Numbered from the stretch's first letter, positions 1-13,211 are shown. The stretch is 64,000 nt of DNA from Nomia melanderi (GCF_051020985.1 NC_135001.1:10719896-10783895); one strand, 5' to 3'. Notes: a model not told the origin generated them from the sequence alone. A program made the numbers and translations.

Positions 1-350
1 AACGGCGTCTGACGGATATACTTCGATTATTTTCAATTGCACGCGCGAATAAGAAACAGCCAAACAACATTCCACCGTTTACAAGAACAAAGAATATCCA
101 ATCAACTCCGTATACTTCGAAGAATAGTGACTAACTCATTCAACGGCGTCTTACGAGTATACTCGCCGTTGTTTGTTTCCAATTACACATGCAAATAAAA
201 TATATCTAAATAAAATTCCATCGTTAACAAGAACAAAAAACGTTTAATCAACTCCGTAGACTTCGAGGAATAGTTACTAACCTCTTCAGCAGCGTCCGAC
301 AGATATACTCGTCGTTGCTAGTTTCCAATTCCGCGTGCCAACAGAGAATT
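1..350. repeat. Diverged tandem repeat, about 141-146 base unit
   Basis: Units start at 1, 142 and about 288. All share a start like AACGGCGTCTGACGGATATAC and the block CAAGAACAAA...AATCAACTCCGTA.ACTTCGA (first two units). Unit 2 contains an inverted pair CAACGGCG (141-148) and CGCCGTTG (164-171). The array probably continues to the left of the window. Confidence 0.75.
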
Positions 351-479
351 TTAAAACAAAATCCCACCTCGCATGGGTGAACATTCGATCGTCGAACAAT
401 TCGATGCGCGCTGTTCTAAAATCTATCCTACCAACTGCGAAGGCCGTATAACTGGAACGGAATTCCACTAAAATTCAGC

Positions 480-880
480 GGAGTCGCCTGGCCGTGAGCA
501 AAAAGGAGCGGAGGAGCCAACATTGAGTCCCCGCGAGAGCACTTATCTCATCGCGTGACGGGAGAGCGGCCGAAGTACAGGAGACGAAGAAAAGAAAGAG
601 GAACGGGGACGGGCGAATTTCGCGAAAGTGACGCTGAAAATCGGTTTTCAGACGCCCGCGCGCCGCGACGCGCCTGTGTACACGCGTTCATCGCGGCCGT
701 GCACGTACATAGGTACCTACAAACGGCGTGTGTATTTCTGGTGCGGCACGCACGCACGCGAGCGAGCGAGCGAGCGCAGGTGTCGCGTTCAAGCGCGTGC
801 AAATCTGATTCCGCTGTCACCGATAGCGTTGGAATGAGCTGTCCGATGAGCCTCTAGAAACCCTGGCCTTGAGAGGCACG
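480..880. promoter_or_regulatory. CpG-rich island
   Basis: GC-rich, CpG-dense block with CGAG/ACGC short runs near 747-776. Overlapping frames on both strands are Arg/Ala-rich and look like composition effects. It may be a promoter, enhancer or unrecognised 5' exon. Confidence 0.3.
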
Positions 881-1916
881 CTGAAAATCGTTATCCTTCT
901 CCCACCGCCAATTACCGGTGTCAATGGTAACGTTTTATATCCTGCAGCCACTTCGACACACCACACCATATAATTCCTGAAACAGGAATGAAACCCTTTT
1001 TCTGTTTTACTAGTAAGACGTTGTTAATTAGCGAGGAAGATTAATTTCTATCTTGGGAAACGTTTTCGAGGATTTCTGTCTTGGGAAATGTTTTTCTTTG
1101 CTGGGCGGATTTTGATGGGCAAGACAGAGGTAATTAGCTCCTATCGTTAGGTTCCTTTTTTTATTATGAAATGGAAGGTTTCATCTGGATTTCATTTTAT
1201 CGCATAATGTCCTCGTTGTATGTAATTTCTTCTTATTTTTGTCTTTTCCGAACACGTTGTTTCATCGAATTTTTGATTTCGGAAACTTTCTTTTTGTTGA
1301 TGTTGTAAGTGGTAATCCTTGGAATTCCACGATTTTGTTAGCTTCTTTGAAAATGTAGAGTTAACTGACAGTAACTATCTAATATCCATCACTGCTTATG
1401 ATTAATGAGAAAGTATTGGAATTTAAATTTCTGAATTGCTATTAAAATGATACCAACTTTAATAAAAATCGGCTTACACAGTATTGTACTTCATTCGTTG
1501 CTGAAGCTAATGCGTAAACGGAAATATTCTCACATATAGTTTTGTTTCTATTCTAATATTTAAAACTTCAATGTATAATAGATTTTTTTATGGAAAGACC
1601 TTTTAGAAGTTTAAAGAATTCTCAGTCGCGAAAGATGAAGGACTCTTGTTCCTTTTCAAAATCAAGAAATAATCATTTGAAATTGTCTCGCATTACTAAT
1701 AATCCAAAATGTAAATGCAAACTCGAAGATGGAACACTCGAGCATGTATTATTACGACCTACTTTATATACCGTGCAAAGAGCGATATTGATCAATACTA
1801 ATTAAACTATCTACTACTAGATTATGTAATAATACATAACATATAATAATGCAATAATGTGTAGACATTATATCACAATACACATGTATTATATCGCAAA
1901 ACTGATCATTTTGCAA
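881..1916. other. AT-rich intergenic DNA
   Basis: Nothing recognised. Short frames here have no protein-like features. Confidence 0.6.
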
Positions 1917-2275
1917 CAGTTACTGTTACAACGAACATCTCTCCATGTTCATAAAATAAAAGAAAAAACAGAAAACTTTGAAACGATCAACACTGAAGTC
2001 GAACGTTTCGATGTCACCATTGTTGCATGTGCATCGTTGAACCATAAAAGGTTAATGTCGACATTTAAACCGCGCTGTTGGTTATTTGTAAGCGACAGTC
2101 ACTGTTACAACGAACCTCTTACAAGGTTCACAGAATAAAAGAAAAAGCAAGAAAATTTGAAACAATCAACACTGAAGTCGAACGTTTCGACGTCACCATT
2201 GTTGCATGTGCTTCAGTCAACTATAAAAGGTTAATGTCGACCTTTAAACCGTGCTATTGGTTGTTTTTGAGCGAC
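1917..2275. repeat. Tandem duplication, 179-base unit, with a shared short reading frame
   Basis: Copy 1 is 1917-2095 and copy 2 is 2096-2275. Both copies can be read as FETINTEVERFDVTIVACAS followed by (L/V)N(H/Y)KRLMSTFKP, but the two frames are offset because 179 is not a multiple of three. In the 19 codons of ETINTEVERFDVTIVACAS all four differing codons are synonymous. I do not recognise the peptide. It may be a fragment of a transposon protein or a chance effect. Confidence 0.8.
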
Positions 2276-2730
2276 ACGAGGAGTTGGAGGAGGAGGAGGA
2301 GGAGGAGGAGGAGTGCCGTGGATCACGGCGACGCGACAGTCGCAGCTAAACCCAAAGCACGACGAGCCGTGGCTAATTGCCGCGCGCAACAAAAAGCTCT
2401 CGGCCCTCTTCAGCGCGGCACAGGCGTGCGCCACCGTTACGCTCGCGTATTTTCATCGGCATGCACGCGAGCAGCATCTGTCCGACGCGGTTCGTGACCA
2501 TTACAAACGTCCTTTAGCGTTCGTTTATCTGTTGTATTTGCTACTCGCCATTCTTTCCCTCTTTTTCCCTCATTTACCCCCGGCTCACCCAATTTTCCAC
2601 ATTTCTTTTCTCTCACGTTATTTCGTTCCCGCGGCCGCTTCGCTCGCTTCTTTCCCTTTTTTCGTTCTGTTTTTTATTTCTTTCTACCTTCCGTTTTCAT
2701 CCTTGCACTTCGCCAATGCACAAGTCGTCA
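2276..2730. promoter_or_regulatory. (GGA)n run and GC-rich block
   Basis: A GGA trinucleotide run at about 2285-2313 is followed by a CpG-rich 200 bases and then a pyrimidine-rich stretch. The 140-residue open frame across it changes from mixed to Phe/Leu/Ser-rich with the base composition and has no domain that I recognise, so I do not call a gene. Confidence 0.3.
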
Positions 2731-4786
2731 CGTGAGCATCGCGTTTCGTGAGACACTTTTAAGCGTGAACAATCACTAGAGGGTTTTAGTTTGAAAATTT
2801 AAACTTGAATTCTGTTTTTTCACTGTTTTCGGACATTCTGGTAGCAATGTCGGTACTATTTTGCGTGTTTCACATGGAGCGGAAAATGATGATGTTTATG
2901 CATCGCCTTAATGCCACATTTTTGTTGTGCGGTCTGGTTGTTTTCTGTGTTTTTCGTTGGTATATTTTCTTCTAATTTCGAAACTCAATGTTGATGGCGT
3001 TCTAGAAATTGAGCTGTCAAAATTTCTAGTATTTTAGTGAAATAATGTAGCGTGTATTACGAGTATTGATTCGCTTGTTGCGAATTTATTCAAAAGCGAA
3101 GAATTCTCCAAAGAGAAATTTATATTTTTTACGTGCTTCTTGATTTGTTCACATTTTTAGTTATTTCTTTATTTCAGTTACCTCGCATATTATCTGCTGC
3201 CCGCGCAGAGACAAAGAAAATTCATCCAGTGACGAATAAGGCATTATTCCAAATGCTAAACAGTCTCTTCTGTTTTGAGTCATGCATACCGTATGAGCTT
3301 AAACTTCAAAAATATTTCTACAAATAATATTTTATTTGAAGAATACCGAAAAGAATGAGGCTTCATTTTGAAATGTTTCTGTTTGGTTATGCAGAATTGA
3401 TTCTGCGTCCACGAAACTGTAGTCTAAACAATGAAAATCATAGGCATACTTTATTAAATGCGAATAGTCGCACTTAGACTAAAAATAAATATTCTTTGCC
3501 GAGCGTTATGGTTTCACGCGTTATAGTAACATTTCTTTCCCAAATGATTCAATTTACACTTTACATTGTTAAGCTAAGAATTATGATGTATACCAATAAT
3601 GAAAATAGAAATTCGAAAATTTCTCTACACATAATAATTGTATGTAATTTAATATTTCGAATACCTCTTGAAATATTTTTTTCTTCGAGTATCTTATCCA
3701 ATCGTGGCTTCGTTCTAGTCCAATGGATGAAACTGACCTTCTATGGAATTGTTTCGTGGGTGATTGCCGGGAATGATGTTACCTTAACGAGGTTAACAAG
3801 CGTAGCGATAATAAGTTTCATTTGCTTATTGTTACGTGGCGATTAATCGAATACGAAGCTCGTATAGTCACAGAAGCAATTGAAATATTTCTTAAATTTA
3901 CAAGTAATTAAATACATGTTATTAACGAAAGATAGCACACATGATATTTTTTATTGCGCGTGTGTTATACATATACTCTCGCCTAAACGCGATTTGAAAA
4001 TATGAAAATATGTTTCAAAGAATATTAAAAAATTTAAACAATTCTAGATATGAGAATAATAGAGAAGTTTTAAAAGAAAGAAATTGTAGGTGACCAATGG
4101 AACGAATGAAACATGAAGAGCAATTACATTTTTTAATTAGTTGTTCGTCAAATGTTTATTCAAAGCGAAATTGAATAAACTTCTATTTCCTTGTCGATTG
4201 TCTTCGGTACATTTCAAATTGAATAAATGGATATTAAATACTATTAAAGTTCCTATTTTATAATTCTTTAAGGATGTTTACACGCTACAAATAGATTATG
4301 TTCCGCTGTGTAGGTATCACATCAACGGGTGCTTAATTAAAGATTTTATAAATAATCATTCCACGGAAACTTTTATGTACAGGAAGAGAAGGTGTAGATA
4401 ATTAGAAACAGCAATTATCACGCACAAGGAAATACTTCCGGTCGAAGGATCTATGAAAAATGAAAATTATCTAAGATTAACATTACAAGTATACTAGACA
4501 AGTAACAATAATTCATCCATGATTTTTTATATTTACTAAAATCATGAAAGTGCTTTAACGAGAAATTATTCGGTAATTTCACAACGATTTCATGATTAAA
4601 TCATCAGAATAGATAGTCATCATAACTTTGAATAAACTCGTTATTTACATGTAAAAAAGTTCCTGTATTTTCTCCAAATATCGATGAATAAGTTCATAAA
4701 ATTAGAATTTATTATGTGAACGAGAATGGTTCAAAACAACTTCTCGACCATCACGTAGTTTTTCAACGCTCGAAATGGGAGGTCTC
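2731..4786. other. AT-rich intergenic DNA
   Basis: No gene, RNA or repeat family recognised. A 116-residue frame at 3496-3846 is Ile/Leu-rich and looks like a chance frame. Confidence 0.6.
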
Positions 4787-5319
4787 TTTAACCCATTCAA
4801 AAAGAATTGCACACCAAATGTATAATGAAATACTTAGCCAAAAAAATTGACCCCACAACGTATCTATGATAATTATAAATTTCTATTATCAGTCATTAAT
4901 GAAAAACCAACTTATTCTACTAGTTAATAAAAATTAAAGGTACGCAATAGTTAGAACTTTCCTTAGTTCCAAGCTAAATCCCCAAAAACTCTCCCAAAAT
5001 AAAGATGGTCGAGATTACAGAAAATAAACGGTAATGATGAAAACGATGATTTCCAGTGTTGGCTCTTTACCGTTTTGAACCCTTTGTATACGAACATTCT
5101 TCAAAGTCTAAAATACCTTCCGCAGATTCTGCCAAATTACACATCGAATGCTTGAATAAAAGAGAATAAAGTAACTATGTACCGATTTCTTGCAGTCTGA
5201 GTAGTCGAATCATTTGTTTATGCAACTTAGTATTCCAAACACGAAAGTTCGATCTCGGCAAAACGTCGACGTTCGGCCGCGAAGAGTTGAAGAAAAACCT
5301 TGTCCTCGAATGGGTTAAA
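4787..5319. mobile_element. Possible short inverted-repeat element (ends TTTAACCCATTC)
   Basis: TTTAACCCATTC at 4787-4798 has an exact inverted partner at 5308-5319. The 533 bases between have no coding capacity. A related single end occurs near 10768-10776. A 12-base match alone is weak, and TTAACCC-type ends are also found by chance in AT-rich DNA. Confidence 0.3.
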
Positions 5320-7215
5320 CGTCGACGAGCACGCCGGAAACGTGAAACGAAGCAGGAAAATCGATCGAGTACAGCGCCTAATGTTTGAGGATCCCGAAAA
5401 ATAGTCTCTTAGGAAAATCCCCGGGCGGCACGGGAATCGGTGAACATCGGTTATACGAGTTTCCCATTTCTCGAGGATTGTAACAGCATGTTCGCCTATA
5501 TAGCCGCCATACTCTCACGTACGCTCCACTATCCCGGATTCTTTCGATAGGACACCGGAGTGCTGGCAACGCGTTATGGTGGCTCTATGCTCCAGTCATT
5601 CCCCATGGGAAGCATACGGTGGCGAGCGCGCGAGAACCCCAGGAACGTGAGCGAGCACGCACGAGCACCAGCAGCATGAAAAAATAAACTAAAACGGAGA
5701 AAGAACGAGGACGAAGCCTTTTATTTGCGGTGAATGAAGAGAAAAACTTGATTGACTCGATACACTCGCGTCTTAACGCGCGTTCGTGAAAAAAGTCGCT
5801 AGGAAAATTGATACCAATGCTAGTAATCAGCATTAATTCCCAATCAATCGCCATTTCCTTTTCCGGTAACGGAAATGGAACAATTATTTAATGTCTTCAT
5901 TTATAATAATTAGACCGCATGATTTTCATGCAAATTTGTATTTTTCTTGGCGGCGGCACCGCGTCGCCGAGGCGAAATAAAATTTTGTTTCCTGTACCGG
6001 CCGTTTCTGTATTCATATTCATTTTATTAAGGTTGCCACTTTATTCCTCTCTTTGAAGAATCTTATAAGCTATAAACGCGCGAGAATCCACAGCCAACAG
6101 TGATAATACTTTTCTTTTGTGTTCCCGCTTTATGATTGCGCCGCGGGATTTTTAGCATTCACGGAGCGGCTCGCGCGAAGCGAGAAACTGTTGCCGCAAG
6201 AAACGAAAAACTTTAATCGAACTTGGCGCGAACCTAATTTTCCTCATAGCCAAGCGAAACTATTAATTTTAGTGCCGAGCTTCTATTTAATTGCGTTTGA
6301 TCCTTGTTTTCAGAAGTTTGTCCATGAAAATGAAAAATTGTTGGAACTTTCGCCAATTATCGGGGCTGTTAAAAAAGTTCTACCTCGTTCAAAGTGGAAA
6401 TGAAGTTATTAAAGGAGTTAACAGAAGATTGTTAGTTATTAAAAGGTTTTATTACTTTGCTATTGGACACTGTAGGTTCTTTAATTAATTGTAAATAAAG
6501 TTTTATATTCATAATTATTTTAATTACCCGTGGCACACCGTACAGTCGTTATGTGGTTCTTTGTTCTTACGAATCTTTTCGTTTCTGCAACTCAGATGTC
6601 CGTACTTTAATTTTTACAACTGAAATATCAGTCTCTAAATTTGTTTATTTGAAACTCGTAAATACAGTGCTTTCTATAAAAATGTTTCCTGCGCTTTCAC
6701 TGCTAATTAACTAATTACTGGATTCGGAACACTGTCATTTTATATAATGTATGCCAGCTAGAAAAGAAACGGAATAATTGAAAATACCTTTATATAACTG
6801 AGTAGGTATAAGCAAATTCTTGCACGTTAGGAAACGGATGGATTTTCCGGTAGACTTATTATTTATCACGAACTCGATTACTTTATTTTCCGCAAATTCC
6901 AAAAAGGAAATAAAAATCCAAATAGGTTATATCTTATTGTTCAAGATACCAATTCTAGTAAGTGTGCATTAACAATTAACCTTGTAAACATGAATCCTGA
7001 AACACGTGCAGCTGAGAATGCATGTTTACATCAATTACAAAAATACTGATAGATTTACAAAGCCCCGTTTCCAAGATGGAATCAAATCGATATACGACAT
7101 TGTGGAACGATCGAAACCCTTTCTTCTCAAATATAACGCTTCAAGCTTTACAAATCAAATGACTTTCTTCCAAAGAAATGCTTCAACAATCACACGAAGA
7201 AAACTCTTTGGATTA
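5320..7215. other. Intergenic DNA with small GC-richer blocks
   Basis: GC-richer patches at about 5330-5660, 5940-6000 and 6120-6240 alternate with AT-rich DNA. An ATGCAAAT octamer (POU-type) lies at about 5929, but this motif is expected about twice per window by chance. Short frames at 5378-5854 (minus) and 6119-6403 (plus) show nothing recognisable. Confidence 0.4.
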
Positions 7216-7375
7216 ACTTGTTAACTGTGAAATTTCATTTAATGACAAATCAAAGCAAAACAAACAAGAATTGTTTATGTGAAAAAATAAGTAATTCATC
7301 GTTGAAAGAAGTAATATCATTCCAAGTTTTAAGATGACGCGTACACTTGTCAAACGCAGTGAGCTGGTTAAGTCA
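7216..7375 (+). mobile_element. Short TTAA-ended inverted-repeat element, family A, internally deleted copy
   Basis: It shares TTGTTAACTGTG at the left and, at the right, TTTAAGATGACGCGTA, CTTGTCAAACGCAG and CTGGTTAA with the copies at 14375-14607 and, inverted, 13212-13447. About 75 bases of the left half are missing compared with those copies. There is no coding capacity, so it is a MITE-like element. Confidence 0.6.
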
Positions 7376-8135
7376 AAGACAGATGAAGTCCATTTATTAA
7401 TACTCAATTCTCCGTTAAAAAGCATACGAAAATCTCAAAAAAACTTTCGAAAAATCTCAACGACCAAACTCAACGGAGAATGTCACCAAAATCACCGCGA
7501 AGCTGGCAACAGGTGTGAACCTCCGTTTGACTCGAGCAGATCAAAACTTCGAATCCGAGAGGTTCAATAAAATGAAACAGTCCCAGTGTAATTGATGGAA
7601 CAGCGAGAACCGTTGAACATCAAAAGACGTCTAGTCAGTAGTCTGCTTAATCGACCCCTGTCGGTTAGATGTCGAAACGCATCCCTTAGCGAAAGGGAGG
7701 TTGTTAAAGAGGCTCTAAGGAGTTGGCGTCAGTTGCTATTTATAAAAGTGCATTTCGGACGGGTGCACAATAGTGACGCGTTCGATGCGACGGGGAGAGC
7801 GACCGATAAATCAGAGGCGGCGCGGCCCGCGTAGATCACGAACCGCACTCTTTTATTTTCATTTCGCGTGTTGAAAACGAAAATAGCGCGAGATACGAGG
7901 CACGTTCCGTCGAATTCTTGCCCCGGGCACCCTTGAGAAATGCATCCGAGCCACCGCTTTCTTAGTATCGTGACCGATTTATTAAAACTCGGCTTCTTTC
8001 GGATTCACAATAACCCGGAGACGGCCGCGGTATTACGATTGCCGTTTTCCTGGCCGGTCTCACGTGGGCGTGACTTACGTCAGGCCAAATGTTACCGGCC
8101 GGCGTCGCGATAACATGATTTCATTGTAGCTACTC
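7376..8135. promoter_or_regulatory. GC-richer block, candidate regulatory DNA
   Basis: From about 7480 to 8130 the DNA is clearly less AT-rich than its surroundings, with AATTAAATATGCAAG-type AT islands at the end. No gene-like frame was seen beyond chance. It may be an enhancer of the neighbouring developmental gene. Confidence 0.25.
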
Positions 8136-11100
8136 CGGTTGTTATTCCATAATTAAATATGCAAGTGAAACAGTCTAAATAAGCTTTAATACATTTTATT
8201 CATAGACAATGAATCGAAATGGAACTTTGAACGTATCTTTTCGATGAATTTTGATATTTTGCTTTTGCAATATTCTATATTGCCCCGCGTTCCGAACATT
8301 GAAATGGCTTATGCAAGTGCAGACACGAGTTAACTCGCGACCGGTCAAAATGTGTTAACACTTTCAAACCGAAGGGGCAGTATACTTGGACTGTGGATCT
8401 TTATACATTTATGGGAAATTTGAAAGTGTAACATTGTACGGAATGCACGCAATACAAAGAAGTATATAAAATATTTACAGTGATTTTATAATATTTATTT
8501 GGAAAGTCACTTCTCTATCATAATTACGTTTATTTAATTATAGTCTTAACAATTTCAGTTTGCATAAAGATCCGGAAACACAAACTATTCCAAATAGAGA
8601 CTAGAATTCAACGAACACAAATATTATTCAATTCGTTTAAATTCAAATTAATTATTACTTCTCTGTTATCAGTGATTATATCGTAGAGGCAACGTTGACG
8701 TAGAATATGTCTAGAATTTTTTACTTGTTTTCAATAAATTATTAATAACAAAATAATTAGATCGATCACAGTTCAGAAAGAAATCGTACGGCAAGGAGTC
8801 GAGTCAGATGCGATGCAAGTCTCGCTTGTAAACGAAAGAAAACGTGGTGTTTCGTAAAGCAAACGGCACAATTAGGCTCGAGTATCGTCGCAACGGCGGG
8901 CTACGTGTCCCCGACGCGGCAGCCGATATTACTTTCGACGCCGTCCGCCTAATATCCCTTCGCCTGAAGGTGAAAAACACCGCTGGGGAGTAGGAAGATT
9001 GAAAGGGAAAGGACAGCGGAGTGTTTGTCGAGTAACACGAAACCTCAAACGACGGGCATCCGTTTGCTGCGACGCGACGCCCCTGATTTTTCAAGCCCTT
9101 ATTGATATAATGTAATATTAATGCTGGAAACGCTAGTCCCGGCACGCTTACGCTCGGTAAATATTGGAGCGTATCTATATAGCCCGGCAAAGAAAATAGC
9201 GGGGGCGACGACCGCGAAAATTGTATGCCACGCGATGAAAAAACGATTTGACGCGGCTCTTTGATTCTCCCGGGCATTTCCCTACACGTAATTTTTCAAA
9301 TTTGTTGTTCTTTGACTGTGACAGACATCGGTGCATGATCCAGTGGCAATGGTCAATCATTTTCATGCACAGCGTTGTACTCGATATTCGTTCCCTTTTC
9401 CCGGGAAACCGTTTATCGCCGAAACCACGACTTTATTGGAGTGAACGTTTGTTTTCGCATGGCCGAGGAATTATTCGTATTAGATTTATAAAAAGTTATC
9501 GTAATTACATAACAAAATTACATAATTATAGCGATGATAAGAAATCGTTATCGACCAAAGTATTCTGCTCAAGTGAACTATGTTTAATTAAATCTTTACA
9601 GGAGTTTCCTTGAGATGTAGTTTTTGAGAGTTCTGCTTAAAACTAAATGTACGAACTGCTCCAATTTGACGCGTTTAAAACTCTATTGCTGTATATGTAT
9701 GTAAACAGCTTAAATATTATTTTTGAAAAACATATATACGTTGTAGATGTAATAAAAGTGTTTGTGGACAATGTACTTCAACAACAGAGTTTACGTGTAA
9801 AAAATGTTTCCAGTGAATTTTTTAAATTGCATTGGAATTAGTATTTCTTGCAAAATTACTTCCATTCTGTTGTATGAGTCAAATTGACAATGTTCTTATT
9901 AAAGAAACTGTTTCCAGAATCACGATGATCAATTTATTGAACTAAAAATATATTTGTGTTATTTATTTGTGTCCTGTGATTAAACATTACGCTCGTGTAG
10001 CGCCAGATTTGATTTTTTGTGGAAACTCGCGAGTAGGGTGCGCGGCATTCGGAGTCAGAGAGAGATTGTTAAGTTTCTTATGCAAAGAGGATCGTGCTCG
10101 CTCCCCTATGACTTAATGGGCTGGAAAATTATGATGATGAAATCTCGGATAGCCCAAACCTCCCGTGTAATCGAGCTGGAAAGTTAACTCCCTGCTCTGA
10201 CGCTATTCCGAAGGGGTTGTTCTCGATTGCCCGGCTTCGGTTCTTACATAAATTCTCCGGACACATGTTAAGCTTCACGAATCCACTGGTGTAACAAAAT
10301 TATTAGCGTTAAGATACTCGAATGTTGTGAAATATATACACTTTCTTACGTTGTACTATCCCCTTTTTTCACAAGTAAATTCTACCGTTTCGATAGTTGA
10401 ATTAAAGCTTTTATCACACTAAAATTGAACACAAAAGTAACAAAGAGATACAGCGAATCTCTGTTTTAAACCCGAAAAACCAAATTTATAAATAAATTAG
10501 AACGAATCATAGAAAAAGTGAAACTCGAAAAAAGAAGATATAATATTGTAGTATTAATCCCTTTTGCTTGATAGAATTATTTTATCGTTACTAATTAGTA
10601 AAAAAAGAAATGAAATTATGTTTATTCTCCGTCTGCGTTTGCTCTAAAGTTTAAAGATGGATAACAGACAAATAATATTCTACTCATATTCTAAACAAAT
10701 AAATAACATTTAGTTTGATCAAATTCAATTGCAAATTTTTACTATGAGCCTGACTCGATATTATAAGAGAATGGGTTAAAGGAGAAATCAAGTTTCCTTC
10801 ATTTTTATGTTTAGCGTGTAACGTGTTTCCAAGTTTGTGCATTGAAATTCTTCTTTCTTTCTCGCCAGCCGTCACGTCCCAACCATTGCAATGTTATTGT
10901 CAAAGGAAATAATAAATCGAAAAGGCGTGCAGCTCGAGTGATTGCACAGAAAAGCACAAAAGAATCTTGAAACGACGTCTCGATATCGGACTTGCTCCAG
11001 AACCGATATCAAGACGGGGCTCGCCAATCGAAAACGCGGTTGCTGTCAAACTCGCATGATCTCCGGCACACGGCGCGTGCGTTCTCCGTGTGCGCGGCTG

Positions 11101-11419
11101 TATAGAGACGCGTGTGCCGGATACGGTACGGCGTGAGCCGGGTTGCGCGATGAATTACGACCGCTGGGCCGGCCGAGCTAGCTGCACCACTAAAATCCCG
11201 ACTGATATATTATTACGTATTATTGCTCCTGTTCGGTTATTTATACCCATATAACATAATGCCACGCGAGATTCCGGGAAGTCGACGATACGTTACCGCG
11301 TTCGGTTCCCCAGGGATCAGGACCTCATTTTCCGCATCGGTCATAACTTAGGGAACGAGGTTCGCGACTGCCAAATATTATCGATGTCCGTTCTAACCCT
11401 TCCCCATCGATTTTTCCAG
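8136..11419. other. Intergenic DNA with GC-richer blocks near 8.8-9.5, 10.0-10.3 and 10.9-11.4 kb
   Basis: Mostly AT-rich. The three blocks have more GC, CpG and unbroken short frames, the longest being 157 residues on the minus strand at 8804-9277 and 121 residues on the plus strand at 9248-9613. None has a recognisable domain, start context or splice partners. Candidate regulatory DNA only. Confidence 0.35.
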
Positions 11420-11745
11420 CTCTTCCTTTAATTTCATCCCCTTGGGACCTGAATTCCATTAGATTCGATTGGAAATATTTTTCTTGTTAGTTTTATGTTG
11501 GGTTGTGGGTGGAATGTTGATTATTAAATATGGTTGTGAAATATGTTTATAATTATTGAACTAATTGATCCTTCCTATGGATATTTCTTTGACTTCATCC
11601 CCTAAGGACCTGAATTTTATTTGATTCGATTGCAAATATTTTTGTTGTTGTTCTTTTTTGTTATTTTATAATTGGATATTAATCATAAAAGGGGATGTTA
11701 GTTGTGAAACGAGTTTCTGACATTTAACTACCCATTAGTGTTCGA
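11420..11745. repeat. Diverged tandem duplication, about 163-base period
   Basis: The block TTCATCCCC..GGACCTGAATT followed by GATTCGATTG.AAATATTTTT occurs at about 11432-11490 and again at about 11595-11650. The copies differ at many positions. Confidence 0.6.
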
Positions 11746-12393
11746 CAGAGACATTGCCAATTTAACTTGCATAAAGAATTAATATTGCTTGTTTTATTAT
11801 GATATCAGTTTATTCAATTTAATGCTTGTGTTGTATCTCTTAAATTATTTTACCAAAGTCTTCTAAAAGAAAATTTTTTTTATTATGATAACAATTTGCG
11901 GGAGAAAATAACATAACAAATCAGATACGTCATACTGGTCAGTTACAGTAAAAAAAGCACACCGAGCTGTGAAAGTTTAATTATTTGTTTCGAATGTGAG
12001 GTGCTGAATTTTATTCAAGTTGTATAAAACATAAAGTGATGATCATCGTTACCATTAAAACAAACATTCGTTTATAAATTCAACGAAACGAGAGTTCCAC
12101 TTTTTGTTGAAAACATAGTCATTGAAATCGAAGCGTTCTTCTCAATCTAAATATATTTTTACCGATTTTGTTTTGTAAAGCGATTTGTTTTTGTAACCCA
12201 ATCATTGTTAACACTCCAAAAAATTGTAGTATTAAATGTTTTTGTTGTGCTTGGTGTACGGGACCGTTTAGTCGTGCAGTAGCCCAGATTTCCGTGTATA
12301 ATATTAAACGTACATTCTTTTCCTGCCATCGCTAATTTATCTTTCATCGAGATATTTGTGTCATGATTCGGCTATGATTACAAACGTCAAACG
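11746..12393. other. AT-rich intergenic DNA
   Basis: Nothing recognised. Confidence 0.6.
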
Positions 12394-12649
12394 TTAACAT
12401 GTTCCCAGAAAAAAGTTTGGAAAACCAAATAAATAAAATTCACCAACATTTTCTGATAAGATGCAAACGACGTGTTTTGAAAACAACCTAAGAAACCATA
12501 CACAGATTAAATAGCAATGTTCTTTTGCATGAATATTTCACACGTTAGTGCATTGCACGAAGTTTAACATTAAGCATTAGAATTACACAATCCTGTATGT
12601 ATTAAATCAAGTGGCCATTGAGAGAGGCCATCGCAGTGCAAATGATTAA
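12394..12649. mobile_element. Degenerate inverted-repeat element, family B
   Basis: It aligns with the element at 19081-19317 over blocks such as CAACATTTTCTGATAAGATG and a TTTCACACGTTAGTGCATTG segment. The right end GCAGTGCAAATGATTAA is a worn version of GGAGTGCAAAG(G/A)G. It has no coding capacity. Confidence 0.5.
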
Positions 12650-12845
12650 TATAAACATCAACAAACACAAATCTAGCAACAAAAATCGGAAATGCTTTCA
12701 TTTCATTAAATTTCAATAAAATCTCACTTCAATACGCTTTTCTCAAATTGAGATCGTGTATTCCAAAACAGCATGAGTCTACATTTTAACTTTATCCACG
12801 TGAGTTATGAATATAACCGCTTTCAGCTTATTCAAACCTACATCA

Positions 12846-13086
12846 CCCTTTGCACTCTGTTGTTGCCGCTGCGGCGACATTGTAAGATAGGTTTATAACT
12901 CCATTTTTAATCAAGTATAACCTTATAATGTACAGGAGCTATTGTAATGACAAAGCAGGATCTTCAATCTTTCACAAAAGCGCGCCCGTGCGATTGTAAC
13001 TATTCCTGGAGTAGTTAATAGCTTATAGCAAAAATGATTCGGAGTTGCTGGAAGGTCGTATTAAAAATTGCTTGGAGTGCAAAGGG
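12846..13086. mobile_element. Inverted-repeat element, family B (best ends)
   Basis: CCCTTTGCACTC at 12846-12857 has an exact inverted partner GAGTGCAAAGGG at 13075-13086, 241 bases overall. TTAA follows the right end, as is typical for piggyBac-like insertions, but there is no TTAA at the left. Related copies are at 12394-12649, 19081-19317 and 20131-20348. Confidence 0.65.
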
Positions 13087-13211
13087 TTAATATAAAAAAT
13101 ATACACGTAATAAAGATACTTGTAGCAAGAATCAACAAAATAGCGACCGAGTGAACGAGGACAAAAAGAAAGACTGATTTTCTCGAAACGTTGATTGTGC
13201 TGCCTTAAAAT

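Noticed and set aside
2313..2735. 140-residue frame ending in a hydrophobic region resembling membrane segments
   Set aside because: The hydrophobic part coincides with a pyrimidine-rich DNA stretch; no homologous family recognised.
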